A stretch of DNA of 64,000 nucleotides from Bryoerythrophyllum caledonicum (lineage: Eukaryota > Streptophyta > Bryopsida > Pottiales > Pottiaceae), in assembly GCA_963971425.1 (NCBI GenBank), contig OZ020517.1:31654734-31718733 (forward strand), in the 5' to 3' direction. Of this stretch, positions 1-15,092 are shown piece by piece. The translations under genes and the position numbers were made by a program. Below the pieces are notes generated by a model that ran no database searches, had not been told where the DNA came from, and saw nothing but the letters and a program-made list of their open reading frames with translations. Positions within the stretch are counted from its first letter, which is position 1. Each line of letters opens with the position of its first letter.

Positions 1-201
1 TCCAATTTGTCATGTGGCAAAGCGCAACCGTTTGAGTAAGTAAGTTCACTTCTTTAATGATTTTTCTGTCTTTCTACCGAAATCATTTTAATTTATCTTT
101 ACTTATATTACCTATTCTTTGGCAAATTGATGGACAGTCAGTTTACAGGCGTTGTGGTTTCAACCCCAGCGTTAATTAGTTTGCAAGATGTGGCAGCAAT
201 A

Positions 202-483
202 AGGCCAGGGTGAATTGACTCCGTTGTTGGGACTTACCTAAGGGAGCCACGAGGTGGTGGAGCCAAACTTGGCCCCTATTTTGTTTTTGGATGGGGCCCT
301 ATTTATAGCAAGGGAAGGTCCTTGGAGATAAACAATGGTCGTAGGCCTCAAATTTGTCCAAAAAAAATCCAAAAAAGCCTTCGAACCGCCCAAAATAAGA
401 GGGCAAGAAAAATGGCCCCATGCAATAAAGACAGGGCCCACCTTGGATAAGTCCCACCGAGGGGGTCAATTCGCCCTGGCCGT
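202..483. mobile_element. MITE with about 40-bp terminal inverted repeats
   Basis: The left end begins GGCCAGGGTGAATTGA and the right end, reverse-complemented, begins GGCCAGGGCGAATTGA. The match continues for about 40 bp through a GGGACTTA block. The word AGCAATA stands on both outer sides (195-201 and 484-490) and looks like a 7-8 bp target duplication, as hAT elements make. No transposase is seen. Superfamily is inference. Confidence 0.75.
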
Positions 484-490
484 AGCAATA

Positions 491-2096
491 GAGGGTAGTG
501 AAAATTCAACTTAGATTTTTTGTATGAGTTGTTGTGATTTATGTGGCTTTGGTTTTGCAAGTATTATTCCTCTCTCTTATTTATATATTTTGTACTTCAT
601 TCATTGGCTTCATATATGGTATTGAGATTCTGTAGCCTAGATTTTGATATATGACAAATATATATCCCATACATATAGAACTAAATTTTCCTTCAGTATT
701 GGCAGTTTGTATTTATCTTGATGTATTTGACATAGTTCAATATATGGCATTATTGGTCTATGATAACTAAGTCATGTCTATAGAGCAAGAATAGACAGAG
801 CATAATAGGAACCACAATTATTTTATCAACCTAGGGATGGCAAGTGACAATCCTTTACCATTGGGGAGTTCGAAACTCTAAAAAAATCAAAAGGTGTTCA
901 CCATTGAGTAGCTTAACATAAGTTTCCATTTTTTTATATTTCATTTTTGACTCACATAAGGTAAAATAAGTTGTAGGAAATAATAAGATAAAGGAAAAAC
1001 AAAAAGTAATATAAATAGACTCACACATAAAATATACTTCATTCTTATCAACATACAGTAAAGGGTGTTGGTGAATGAAAATAAGAGCGTGGGATAATAA
1101 ATATTTTGCCCAAAATAATATGAGTTAGTAATTGTTTTTTATAAATCACCTCCGAGAGGGTGCTTGAAGCGGCGATCCTACCGTGGCATCTTGTCACAAA
1201 ATATCTAAACATGTCAATGTCCCGTATCATTTGTCAAAGCAAAGTATGGTATGCACTCTCTTTTCAACTTTGCCCATATGTATTTATCCACGGTATTAGG
1301 CATCCTTTATCACCCTCTCTCATTGTACTTATCATTGCAAGGATTTTTTTATTGCACTTTCAATCTTTCATGATGTTTAATTCCACGGCAATAGGATAGC
1401 ATACTCCACTACCAATATTTGTAATTCCTAAATAATGTAAATATTGTCCCTCGGTTATAGGATTATAGCATAATAATCAACTACTGTACTTGATAAAATT
1501 CCACAGCTTTAGGCCCTAATAGTTTATAATCCCAAAAATAAAGCTAAATACTTGCCTATAATTCTCTGCTCACCACTCACCGCTCACGCTGACTGCTCTC
1601 CGACCGCTCACACGGTCAAGTTTCTCCCACAGCTCATGGGACGACATTATTGCATAGTGAGGCATCTTCTTTAGATTTGTTCTCAATCGTTGGCTATTCA
1701 CAAGATGAATGATAGAAATTGGAAGAAAAGTCGCGTTTCTGTAGAGAATTGAGATGGGCCCCTCACATTGGAAAAATATCATCCAATAGATGCTGACCGA
1801 TTGCTGCAACAAACCTTTGAATCTTAACTCCATTGTTAGATCTGTCATCGCCCCTCTCAAGAGTTGCTACTTGTGCAGCCACTACTTCACAGATCGCTCA
1901 GAGAGGTCTCTAGACACTTCTAGAAGCAAGATCACAGGAAAGAACGTATGTTGGCTTGCGCCCTTATGACTGCAACATCTCCACCTCAGAGTAGATGTTC
2001 TTTGTTAAGCTCCGCAATTGACAAGTCAAGAATTCTATAAACATTGTTATATTTCCAAAGATAGAAAAGGACCTGGTATTTCTTTTTTTCATATAA
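491..2096. other. Non-coding stretch, nothing recognised
   Basis: AT-rich sequence with only short frames on either strand and no coding continuity or known motif. The stretch from about 1,560 to 2,000 is less AT-rich, but its frames end quickly. I see no RNA gene here. Confidence 0.5.
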
Positions 2097-2555
2097 TTAT
2101 AGAGTGTCGTCTAAGTAGCGCTCAACATCGTACCACGAGACTCCTTGCACATTCCTGACAGCTCCGTGGAATACCAGATCTTTGATCTCAAGCTCCAGAG
2201 CATGCAAGTACATGCACACCACCTGCATATCATAACTTAGGTCATCGCCAACTTCAAGAGACTCCAAACTCCAAGTCAGATGCTCCCTTTGGAGACCAAT
2301 CTCAGTCAGACAAGCTGCAAGTGAGCTCATTGCCAAGCGGGTTCCAATCTCGAAGTGCATATTACTTGTGTTCAAGTGAAAAATGCTTGCAATATCTAAC
2401 TTGAGGCACCTGAGACCGAGAAGCTCAAACAACAACACGTTGACTGTTTCTAGATTCACCACGCTTGATATATCCAAATGCAAGATGCTCTCTGCTTGGA
2501 TGTTAAATGTCTTCAGTTGCCACACTAGAGTATCTCGAGATGTGTTCCTACTCAA
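2097..2555 (-). other. Unrecognised leucine-rich open frame (about 152 codons)
   Basis: An uninterrupted minus-strand frame rich in leucine, with spacing that loosely recalls leucine-rich repeats (LETVNVLLFELLGL, LRCLKLDIASIFHL). The frame opens without an ATG at its 5' end; the first internal Met lies about 65 codons in. It could be an exon or relic of an LRR or F-box protein, but no F-box or diagnostic motif is visible. Treated as uncertain. Confidence 0.2.
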
Positions 2556-2802
2556 GAAAAGTACCCAAACCTAGCCCAACTGCACATGGAAGCATATATT
2601 AACAGCAAGTATAGAGAACATGGAGGTTGAAGAGGGCGTGAGAAGCACCATCATTCTGGAAGAGAGTGCCATGAGAAGCGATGGACTCGGACCTCTGGAC
2701 TGGGCATCTTCAGAGGCTCGAGCTAGACTTCATAACCTGAACCTAGTGGGGCCCTGAAACCCTAAAAGCTGCAGATGGTTATTGTTTTTTCTTTCTGAGG
2801 AA

Positions 2803-2826
2803 ATGATGATGATGATGATGATGATG
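2803..2826 (+). repeat. (ATG)8 microsatellite forming the start codon
   Basis: Eight perfect ATG triplets in frame with the ACT-domain gene, so translation would begin with up to eight Met residues. Any slippage would keep the frame. Confidence 0.85.
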
Positions 2827-4426
2827 CGGAGAGTGGAACTCTGGCGATGTGGGTCTTCGTTGCTGCGGCGGCAATTGCCGTTGTGCACATGGCCGGAACC
2901 GCAGTCAGGTGCTCTTTGATTTCAGTTTTTTTTGTGAAACTTGGTGTTGATTCCGTTGTAGGATTTGGCTTTAGCGTTGAGTGTTGTTAGGCATCATGTC
3001 CACATGTGTTTATTTTATCCGATCACATTTCGATCACCGATGTTTTTTGTGTGATGCATCGTTTGGTTTCTGGCGGTTGAATCTTGTGATTTGTGGAAGT
3101 TGTCTTGGTACTTTCTTCTTGATGTCAAGTGTGATTGAGTTTTAGTGGCTCTGTGTCTTTGAGCGGGTGCAACAATTAGCTGGTTGTCAGTTTGGGATCT
3201 CGTCAGGCATCATGTGCATAATATGTGGTTGATCACCGATCACATCATGATCACCGGTGTTTGTTGTTGTGTGATTCGTGATTCGTGATCTGGGTTCTGG
3301 GGTTTGAATCTTGCTTCTTGTCAGTGATTATGCGGAAGGTTTTTTTCCGTTTGAGATTGCTTGGCGAGGCTGATTTTTCTGGTGTTTGTAGGGGTTCAGC
3401 GTTTGGTGGTGACGGCGTTGGGGCCTGACAGGCGAGGCATTGTGGCCGGGCTGAGCAAATGCGTGCTAGATTGCGGAGGGAGCTTCGGAGTCAGCCGCAT
3501 GTCCAGATTGGCTGGCGAGTTCTCCATTCTCATGCTCGTCACCTTTGATGATGTCACGTGAGTATGATCACACCTGAAACTACAGATTGTCCCTTTAGTT
3601 GTCACTTAGATCCAGAGCTTGGCTGAATCCAGACATGGACCTTGAGTTTTGTGCAGAACGGCAAGGAAAGCCGAGCAGTTGCGCAGCTCTCTTCTGCAGA
3701 TTGAAGGTCTTCAGGTGGACTGGTTCAACATCCCAATCTAGTTTCTTGACATGAATGCTGCAATGCTCTGTCGTTCATGATATTGCGGATCTATTTTTCA
3801 CTTCGACGTTCGTTTCTCAGGCTCTGTAACTCTTTCTCCGCAGGTGAACACCAGATGGACTTGTGACTATCAAACACGCCCTGTGCGGAAGTTTCAGAAA
3901 ATCTTTTTGCGCGGTGTTGACAGTCCTGGTAAACATCCTGACCCTCCATCCAAGAGTGGCTCACATAGACAAAGGCGCAAAAAGTGACTCGCTATGATCA
4001 TTGAGTTTTTGCAGGTCTCCTTTATAACCTGACTGAGTATCTATCGTCTCGCGGTATCAACATTGAGAGCCTTGAAACACGCACCCAAGAGGTCAGTAAT
4101 ATCCTTTCCCCCACCAGAGAAAATGCTTGTTTTGACCGGTGTCTCCTTTAATTTCAATCTGATTATTTGTCGTGAAAATTGCTTGTTTTGGTGTCTGTTT
4201 TAAGGTTGACCTTGTTGTGGAAGTTCAGGCACTATCTGGGAATGAGAAATATTTCATCATGGAAGGAGTACTTGCAATGCCAGTCGGATTATCCACCGCA
4301 ACATTCATTCACAACCTGGACACCTTACAAGCAACTCTCGGTGCCGAAATCAGCGTATCAGACCTGCCTTCTCCCGGAACAACTCAGAAGTTTGCACCCT
4401 CCTCTCCTCCAGATTCATCGAGTTGA
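2803..4426 (+). CDS. Two-ACT-domain protein, GcvR-like, probably organelle-targeted
   Basis: Six exons (2803-2908, 3392-3557, 3657-3714, 3844-3928, 4015-4091, 4205-4426) give about 237 residues with all phases consistent. The N-terminus is a run of Met codons followed by an Arg-rich stretch (RRVELWRCGSSLLRRQ) that looks like a mitochondrial or plastid presequence. ACT domain 1 begins near VVTALGPDRRGIVAGL and ACT domain 2 near IFLRGVDSPGLLYNLTEYL; both carry the typical G-x-D-x-x-G/P turn. Two ACT domains and this length fit the glycine-cleavage repressor (GcvR) family of amino-acid-sensing regulators. No DNA-binding domain is present, so a regulatory or metabolite-sensing role is inferred. 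The start sits inside an (ATG)8 microsatellite. Exon 2 begins TAG|GGGTTCAG. Confidence 0.85.
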
Positions 4427-5925
4427 GTCTTATTCTTAGATAGCGATTCTTGAGGGGCTAGTGTTTAAGTTGTACTATAGGGAACATTGGCACATTTCTG
4501 CCTCTCAACAATTTTTGTTGAAGTCTCTATCAATCGATTAATGGTTTGAGTATACCTCCGATTACTTTCTGGAAATCTGACATGTTTTTGCAACTTTCTG
4601 CTTATTTTTGGATCCTACCAATGCATCCGGTATACGTTTTACTTGTTTTCCCATTTGTAGAATCATTCCTCTGAAACCATGAATCCCAACTGCTGATCAA
4701 AGTGACCAGTTTGTATCATCCTGAGATCTGGTTCTTAAGCTAAATGCAGGATGCAACAACCAAGGCAAATGTACTGGAATGATGCGGATGGAGATGGCGC
4801 CCGTGTCTCTATTTGGGGAGCTTCTCAGCCGTCAGATCTCAATCGGACGGCCCGGATGGCGGTGGTGATAGCAGCGTACCAAGGGGAGGTTATTGCGCAC
4901 CCTTCTCGTGTTATTCTCACCCTCGTCTCTGACTCCATTTCTGCCAACTGTTTTCTAGTGTTCAAGTTGTCAAATCACAAACTAATCGCTTCTTGTAGTA
5001 CTACCTTGAGTTGTGCGGGTACTGGATTTTGAGAGAGACGTTTCGCACCGGAAGTTGGTGGATGTCATGGTCGAATTTGTCGTCGTCTTATTAGCCATTA
5101 CTGGCGATGTTGCAAGGAGCAGTCGAGTTATTTAGTACTGGAGCGAGATCATCATTTCCCAGGCTGGAATTTTGAATTGACCTTCACAGTGATGATTTTT
5201 TTGGCTTGTCTTCCGGTCACTGAAGAAAATGCGTTGCGGCTTTCACACTAGTGTGACTCTCTTTGATCTGTAATTAGTGTTGGAATGTTCCACCTTATTT
5301 GTTTGCAACAGTACCGCACAGCCTCCTTGTTCGGGTTCTCTTCCTAGAGCTCATGTTTTTTGAGGTGCTGTAGCTGTACAATCATTAATTCTGTTTGTTC
5401 AACAGGGCTCAGACGAGAAGAAGTATCAAACACGAGGAAGAGATCTTTTGGTGGTTCCACTCCCGGAATGTGGTCACTCAGCTGCATGGAGTTCTGCGGC
5501 ATCTATCATCAGGTGTGGTTGTCAACTCTTCAGAAACTTATTAACATAGAAAGGTAGTCATAAGCTGTAACAACATTCTTGTCTGTGTGGATGTTTGGAA
5601 CGTCATTTAGACTCAGTGCAGCAAAGACGATCGAGGTAAGAGATCCAATACAGTTAGGATATTGAGTTTGGTTACCTTATATGCAAGTTAGAGAGCTGCT
5701 ATTTCATTGATCTCCAAATGCATTTGAGGTTTCTGATTGGACATGGTTTGTTCGTGTTCTCGCAGGCTTATTGAAGACAGCCATCAGATGAGTTGCAGGT
5801 CGACCTGAACACTTTTTTAGTTGCATAGCTCTTTGACAAGGTTCTCAGCTTCGACACACTTACTTTTTGTGACATTGACCGACTCTTCTCCTGTTTTTGT
5901 GTTGGTCGCACTGTTCACAGCGACA
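4427..5925. other. Intergenic region between the ACT gene and the receptor kinase
   Basis: No gene I can support. A 93-codon plus frame at 4751-5032 starts with ATG and has balanced base use, but it shows no motif or credible splice partners. It may be leader sequence of the downstream kinase or a relic. The segment just upstream of 5926 presumably holds the kinase promoter and 5' leader. Confidence 0.4.
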
Positions 5926-8923
<2,998 letters not shown>

Positions 8924-9436
8924 AAGTGAGTTCAATGCACACCGTGGATGGGGAGTTTTCCAAGACAACTGGTGTTTTCACTCGCTTGTTTCGATTCAAT
9001 GCACTGGTCGCAGTAATGTGAGCACCCCTGAGCCTAGATAGAAGTGACTACACACCTTGAAACTCTTTGACTAATTTTAGTTAGTTTCATAGAGAAGAGG
9101 ATTTTCCAGTTGCATTAGCACCCTTTGAATGTTACAAGGGTCACCTAAAGCCTAACCTTTGCAGGCAGCAGTGGAACAAATAAGTGCCCGTGTTAAAGGT
9201 GAATTACGTGACTTACAAGTTTTGATTTTGGAGTAAATATCTTGATTCAATGATGAAACCACCCGGGCTGAATCCCAAGATACCGGTAGTAGAAGTACAA
9301 GATCTGGTTTTGTCAGTATCATTTCGGATAACCAAGTGGTATCAAATGTGCTAACTTTAGACAGGTTGGTATAAAAGATCTGCGCTAATCGAAGTCATGT
9401 AGCACCTTCATAGAAAAGAGAAGGGCACATGCATGA

Positions 9437-10464
9437 CTAGGCCTCAAAAGGTTTGACAAAGGTGTTCTGGTCGCGGAACTCTTGCAAGCGCTTGGAGAGC
9501 ATGGTGCCCACGTCCGGCTGCACGTAAATGTGCGTGTCGTCCAGCATGTACACGATGAACTTGTGCGCGTTGGGCATGGAGTCGTTGATGCTGATCAGAA
9601 ACTGCGCCATGGGAATGTCACTGCCACACAACCAACAAAGAGTCAAACAACTCCCCAGGCTTACAAGCATGTGGTAAGAAAAAAAAGAAAAAACACCACA
9701 TCATTTACGGTATCAGATGCTACATGCTACAAAACCAGACCCAGAAGCATATGATACAAACTAAACCCTAAACCCTGGTACACAAGCCACACACAGAAGC
9801 ATGTGACACAAAAAATAGTCACAAGCATATATGATTATTTAGAAACAGACAAAGAAGAATGTGATTCAAAACCACACAAAAGCATACGATTGGAAGAAAG
9901 CAGATAATTGAAAAACTAGACACAAGCATACGATAAAAGAACCAGACACAGAAGCATGTGATTGAAAGAAAAGCACCAGATACAGGAGCATATGATAGAG
10001 GACAACATATGATAGATACAGAAATAAACTTGGATATGGAACCGACAAGAAAGATATCCACACAAGAAAGCAGTCTTCAAGGGACATGGTGAAGGAGAGA
10101 AAAAAAATGACTACAAGCACTGAGTGCTATACCTTGCCACCTCTTGGTGAGTAGGGTTTTAGGGTTATAGGGTTCACAGGCGTAGAAAGAGAGAGCGAGG
10201 TCAAATCTAGGACTCTCATGAATAAGAGTGGACAGAGGTGTAGCCGAATTGATTGCACAAGTTCACATCCCCTCTCTGGCCACAAATTTCAACCCAGACC
10301 CAAACCCTAATTTACAAGAGAACAGAAACTGACCCAGAATTTGGCAACAATAACCAAGACCCTAAACCCTAATGTACAAAGTGGGCTCGCATGCAAAACG
10401 TAGTGCTGGAAGGAAAAGAATGCACACACCAGGTGATAAGGATTCCCTTGATGGCGTTCACCAT
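9437..10464 (-). CDS. TFB5: TFIIH subunit TFB5 (TTDA/GTF2H5)
   Basis: Two exons (10430-10464 and 9437-9620) join in frame at Cys12 to give 72 residues, the usual size. It opens MVNAIKGILITCD, close to human TTDA MVNVLKGVLIECD, and contains the conserved DDTHIYVQPDV and ELMDQNAF-like QEFRDQNTF blocks. TFB5 is the smallest core subunit of TFIIH; it steadies p52 (Tfb2) and stimulates XPB ATPase in nucleotide excision repair. The start is fixed by the MVN opening. The intron is about 810 bases and filled largely by a degenerate tandem repeat. A telobox-like CCCTAAACCCTAAACC lies just 5' of the start. Confidence 0.92.
9717..10020. repeat. Degenerate 25-30 bp tandem repeat in the TFB5 intron
   Basis: About eight diverged units built on the word CAGACACAGAAGCATATGAT, each followed by an A/G-rich spacer. 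It accounts for most of the long intron. Confidence 0.65.
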
Positions 10465-10482
10465 CTCGTTGAATTGCGCCCT

Positions 10483-10502
10483 TAACCCTAAACCCTAAAC
10501 CT
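10483..10502 (-). promoter_or_regulatory. Telobox-like motif in the TFB5 leader
   Basis: On the gene strand this reads AGGTTTAGGGTTTAGGG, two AAACCCTA units. Teloboxes are common near transcription starts of plant growth and repair genes. It is carried along in the broken copy at 31.1 kb. Confidence 0.5.
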
Positions 10503-10617
10503 AGATCCTTCTCCCGATCGCTAAGTGGCTGAAGCGATAGACTGAAAGAGAGACACAGACACCATACATGACTTTTCACCTCATTTCTTGATACATGTGA
10601 TCAAAATCAGCTCAGAA

Positions 10618-10730
10618 CTCAAAGAAGCGGATCATTGTGGACATAGTTGGCAAAAAATTTCACCAAGACTAAAACGCTGTAGCATTTTATAAATCAACTA
10701 TTGTGGATACACTAAACATTATTTTTAGAG
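10618..10730. mobile_element. Right half of a TA-flanked MITE
   Basis: This segment matches the right two thirds of the complete element at 32,336-32,545, sharing GCGGATCATTGT, AAATCAACTA and the terminal TTATTTTTAGAG followed by TA. The left end is missing here. Confidence 0.6.
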
Positions 10731-11289
10731 TAGTGGACCTCGATAAACGAAGCACAGTCGTAGTAAGAACTTCGGCCTTCAAAAAGGTCGGCGTGAATAA
10801 AGTGTCTGTTTGTTCCCTACACTACATCAATGTCCAAAAGACAAAGAAAAATGGATGGGAACTACTGCCCCCTTTCGAGGGTAGACATTATGGTAGGTAG
10901 CAAGTGAAAAAGGAGAAGTATCTCCTTTGATAGGTGGATTTAAGAGTGGAACATGGAGAAGAGTTAATTTATTGATTGAAAGAAGTATATATGGTAGTTT
11001 TAGTTAGTTTTTTTTAATAAAAAAATTAAATTTTAAATTTAGTAGACATGATATATTCTAAAGAAACCCTAAGAGAGTCTAGTAAAGATGGTTCGCAATT
11101 CAATCATTGGAAAAGGCAAAGTAAGACTACACAACAATAGTATGTGTCTAAAGTGGAGCTCTAGTAAGATTCTAAGGAGAATAGTTTATAAGTAAAGTAG
11201 ATCATAGTCTAATGTTTTGCGAAGTATAGCTAAATAATTAAAAGTCGAACGCGGAGAAGAAATGAACTATTGCTGACGTTAAGAAGAGA

Positions 11290-11940
11290 AACATCTTAAG
11301 GAAGGAGAAAAACCGTAGTGTTCTCTGCATCATGTCTTTAACCTGGGCTGCCAAATGTTCTTCAGATAACTCCTTTGGATGTCCAAGTAACCATCGATTA
11401 TGACCCCAATGCGTTGCTCCCTCTTGTGGCGGTATTGGATTTGCTATCAAACTCCAGAGTTGGTCCTGATTGGGTCCTTCATATGTTGCTTCAACGTAGC
11501 GAATTGGTCCTTCAACTTCAATCCTCCCCACCTATAGAAATTGGCCCAATACTCTGGCTTGATCGCGAATGAGATCTCCAATGAATTGTATTTGATCTCT
11601 GTTAGTTGCAGATGGCGCAGACCTCTTTGGCACGTGAATAGGTAGTGGAGGATAGATTCAATGAGGTCCTGGACTGAGAGGGGCTCTACCACGATGGCCA
11701 AAGTTTGGAGATACGTCTAATCTCGGCCTTTGAGTAGGGGGTTGTAGAACCACGTCTGTCATGGGTAGAAATGGGCGATGTCTACTCTGAGGAGACGATG
11801 GTTGTGTGAGGGGTAGATTGTGATCTTGTAGATCAGAAAATGAAAGCTCTTGTTCTGGTTGTAGAACTACTGATACTAACATCGGTTGGGGATTTGTCTC
11901 GACGGACTGTGGAAAGTTTACGTCTACTTGACTATCAGAA
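11290..11940 (-). pseudogene. Degenerate coding segment of unknown family
   Basis: Minus-strand frames that switch phase several times read as one protein-like stretch: a Pro-rich part (LPLTQPSSPQSRHRPF) and then a compact part (GPIRYVEATYEGPNQDQLW, ATHWGHNRWLLGHPKEL). It is bounded by AT-rich repeats. I do not recognise the family; a transposon-encoded protein or a decayed host gene are both possible. Confidence 0.3.
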
Positions 11941-12399
11941 CCCGATGAGCGGTATTTGACATAGTGGTGTGAGACGTACTAGAGGTTGGCTGCTGGTGGG
12001 GTTATAACTATGGATGGTTAGAGGTTGCAGAAACGTCTTCATATTGAATTTTGTTGGTGTTAGGGAAGATATTTTAGTGCATAGGCAAAGTCATCGTCTT
12101 GTGAAATTTAGACAGATGTCAAAATATGTAACGATCATTTAACTTTTTGACATAAATTATGTGACGGTGGTTTTGGTTGTAATGAATTAATTATATTGGC
12201 CATAAGTCAGTTATCAATTTGGCAGGTTACTTGATATAGAAATCGAATCTAGAGCCTTTGTTGTTGAACATGAATTAGTAATAGTATAGTATTTCAAATT
12301 ATTGAATATAAAGTGACTATGGGGGTCCGATCTTGGATTGTGGATATTGGTTGGTTGTTTTCAAATTTTCGTCGTTTGAGTAGTAGTATAGACACAGCA

Positions 12400-13330
12400 T
12401 GGTGCGCGGCGAATTTAGTAATCTTAAACACATTAAGTTCACAAGAAAAAAAAGTTTGAATTGGCAAAGTTTGAACCTCCACTACTTCCATAGTTGTTTT
12501 GAATACGCTACACCTGTCCTCTACCTCAAAAAATTATTGTCTAAGGAACTAACATCATGCTTAAGGTAGTGGATTTAGACCTTCTGTAGTTCAAAATTTT
12601 GACACCAAGTAAAGTCAAAGTCTGCGGATCCACTAAACGGAGTGAAGACCCTAAACCATTTGCTTCACTTCACACACTATAATCTTTCATCCTGTGCGGT
12701 CAAAGTTTTTGAAATTTTGTAAACATATTTTTTAATAAGTCTTAATTGAGATCCAACGGTCGGAACTAGAAATCAAACTTCTGGTTTCCTTCTGTGGTCA
12801 TTGCACTAGAATCCAACAACTTTGAAGTGTTTTCGGTGCAAAATTGTCACGATATTTTTGGGGATATAGGAGACATGTTGTATGAGTAGGGAGTCGGGCC
12901 TGAGGAGGCGTTTCAAATGGGGGTAATTTCTATAAATGCTAAATTATATTCAAGAAACATAAAATGGTTGAGGTTATGTATGATTTAGTGCCATGGGCAC
13001 TATGATCTATCCCAAAAATTTGAACCCAAACTCGTAAAATTTGATATACGCCTTCTTTACATAAAACCTAGAGATCATCATATTTTACACATTTTTCTTT
13101 TTCAACAACATGTAGTGAACACTCAAAACCTTCCTAAACCTAGGTTTGGATTATCATTTGAAATCTAATTTAGTTTGCAAAAAAATAAAACATGGAATGG
13201 CAATTTTTAAACTCCAGTATTTGCGCACTTGATTTGAATATGCTACAATTCTTTTCTACCTCTAAAAATTGGTGTGTAGGGAAATATCATCATAAGGTTG
13301 GATTTGGATATTTTTAGGTAATTTTAAAAA
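12400..13330 (-). repeat. Dispersed AT-rich repeat family A, reversed copy or copies
   Basis: Shares long words, reversed, with 29,110-29,990 and 41,690-42,590, for example CACCAAGTAAAGTCAAAGT and TAAGTCTTAATTGAGATCC. The TTCAAA-rich part at 13,200-13,320 repeats words of 12,450-12,560, so two overlapping fragments may be present. No coding capacity is visible. Confidence 0.65.
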
Positions 13331-13597
13331 AAAATCCGAAATACAAGAAATTTGAAATAGAACACATTGATAAGTTAAAAAATCGGAACGATACCACAAC
13401 CTAAACCATATAAAATTCAAAATATTTTGGTCTTTGCACGGCTATGTGAAATAAGGTTTTTTTACTTTTTGTGCCCAAATTTTAAAGGCATGCAATACAT
13501 ATTAATCTAAGACTATTGCTATAGTCACTTTAAAATGTGCATGCTATCTAATATAGTCTAATAATGCCGAAAGGAATAAAGTAAAACCTATGTATTA

Positions 13598-15065
13598 CTA
13601 ATACGTTGACCGATAATGCTCATGAGGCGTGGGCCAGTTGTATGTGTCGCTGAAGCGTGTAATGACATGAAACAACCCTCCAACGCTTTCTCGGTTTTCG
13701 TTACAGACTCTCTCCATGTACATATGAAATGTATCCGCAAATTCTTGATTTGAGAATACTACGGAACTCCGAGATTCCCGTTGCAGATTCTCGTAGTCTA
13801 TGGACATTGTCCACGCGTTGATTCGTTGCGCTATTCGGGCCGTAGCGAGCTCCTCCAAAGCCATGGATAACTTCGGAATCATTTGCACATCCGCATGTGG
13901 TTTGTACAAGTACGCAACCCGCGGATCCACCCACCATCGCTTTCGCAAAGTCTCGGCCGTGTCTTCACGCTTTGTGAACGTGTAAAGAGACTGCATTGGT
14001 TCATTAACCTTCGTGGTCATGCCCCAATCGCATACTCCAATACACACTCGCGATTCATCTGGAGGGAAGTGGAGGAGGATATTGTCCGGAGACAAGTCAT
14101 TGTGGAGATTGTTGCTCTTGTGGACCTCGTTCATGATGCGCAACAACGCCCACGCAAACTCGGTCCGTTTTTTGCGAAAACGAACCAGCTGATGAACTCC
14201 AATAATCTCATCATCGGAGAATCTCCCATAGTTCAAATGTGTGATGACATCGTCACCAAACTTGATATCCCGGTTCAACATCTCTCGAATTGTCCCGCCA
14301 TTCCACCAATACGCATAGCCTTCATACTTGTCCGGATGAATGGCCACGAAATGGATGACAACCGGATGTGGAATCCTCACCGCCATCGACTCGTTCTGAT
14401 GCTTCACTTTTGCCAAATCCGGCCGTGTCTCCGATTGGTTGGACAATTTGGCGGCAAATTCCCAGTTGCGCCCTCAATGCGCACTTTGCGAATGGTGGCG
14501 TATCCACCTCTCCTGTTCGCATTGTCCATTCGTATAACCGTGACTGTTGACGGAATGGCAATGGGATAGGCTTTACGCAGCAGGTCTTCTTGGTGCCCCT
14601 CTATCGAGTTCCACCATCCCACGGAGCCACGCCGGTTTCGATTCTTGGCGAATGGCTTCATTTGGATCACGAACAAATCCGCCTTCAACAGCACGTCGTT
14701 GAAAACTTCATCCGCCGCGTGATTGAACCTCCCAAATTTGGTCAACAAGTTTTTGGCATTCCAGAGTGAATCGTGCACTCTGGCATCCAAGAGCTTCAAA
14801 AACCCGCGCTTCTGGGTCTCTGTATTCCACATCGGGGCTTGAAGCGCGTCCATCATGTGCTGTCGCATGTCCGTCCGGAACTTCTCGGGGCCTTTATCTC
14901 TATATCTGACGTACTTGCTCTCCAATGATCGAATAGAATTTTCCTTATAGAATCTGACGGTCAGATCTATGAGAAATTCTTGCAAGCCTCAGATGGAACG
15001 TCGTGGATTGTATGAAGCTTTACTCCAAAGTCCGCAACCTTCTGCTTCTTCTTGTCTTTCGGCAT
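13598..15065 (-). pseudogene. Diverged protein-kinase-like gene with two frameshifts
   Basis: Reading on the minus strand from MPKDKKKQKVADFG gives about 488 codons to a clean stop. Kinase landmarks are recognisable: a glycine-rich strand near RRGGYATIRKVRIEG, an AxK-type FAAKL, the unusual WWNGGTI, a catalytic loop LHNDLSPDNIL (HND instead of HRD) and DWG in place of DFG. Two single-base losses in G runs, near 14,970 and near 14,466, throw the frame; otherwise the ORF is long and has no other stops. No introns are needed. The asparagine in HND suggests altered catalysis. Just upstream is a TATA-bearing repeat cassette that could be its promoter. Sequencing error at the two G runs is an alternative. 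Confidence 0.65.
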
Positions 15066-15092
15066 CTTCTTAAACCCGCCGCCGTTCGAAGT

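Noticed and set aside
1570-1860. 96-codon minus-strand frame
   Set aside because: No motif, no splice partner and AT-rich surroundings; likely chance.
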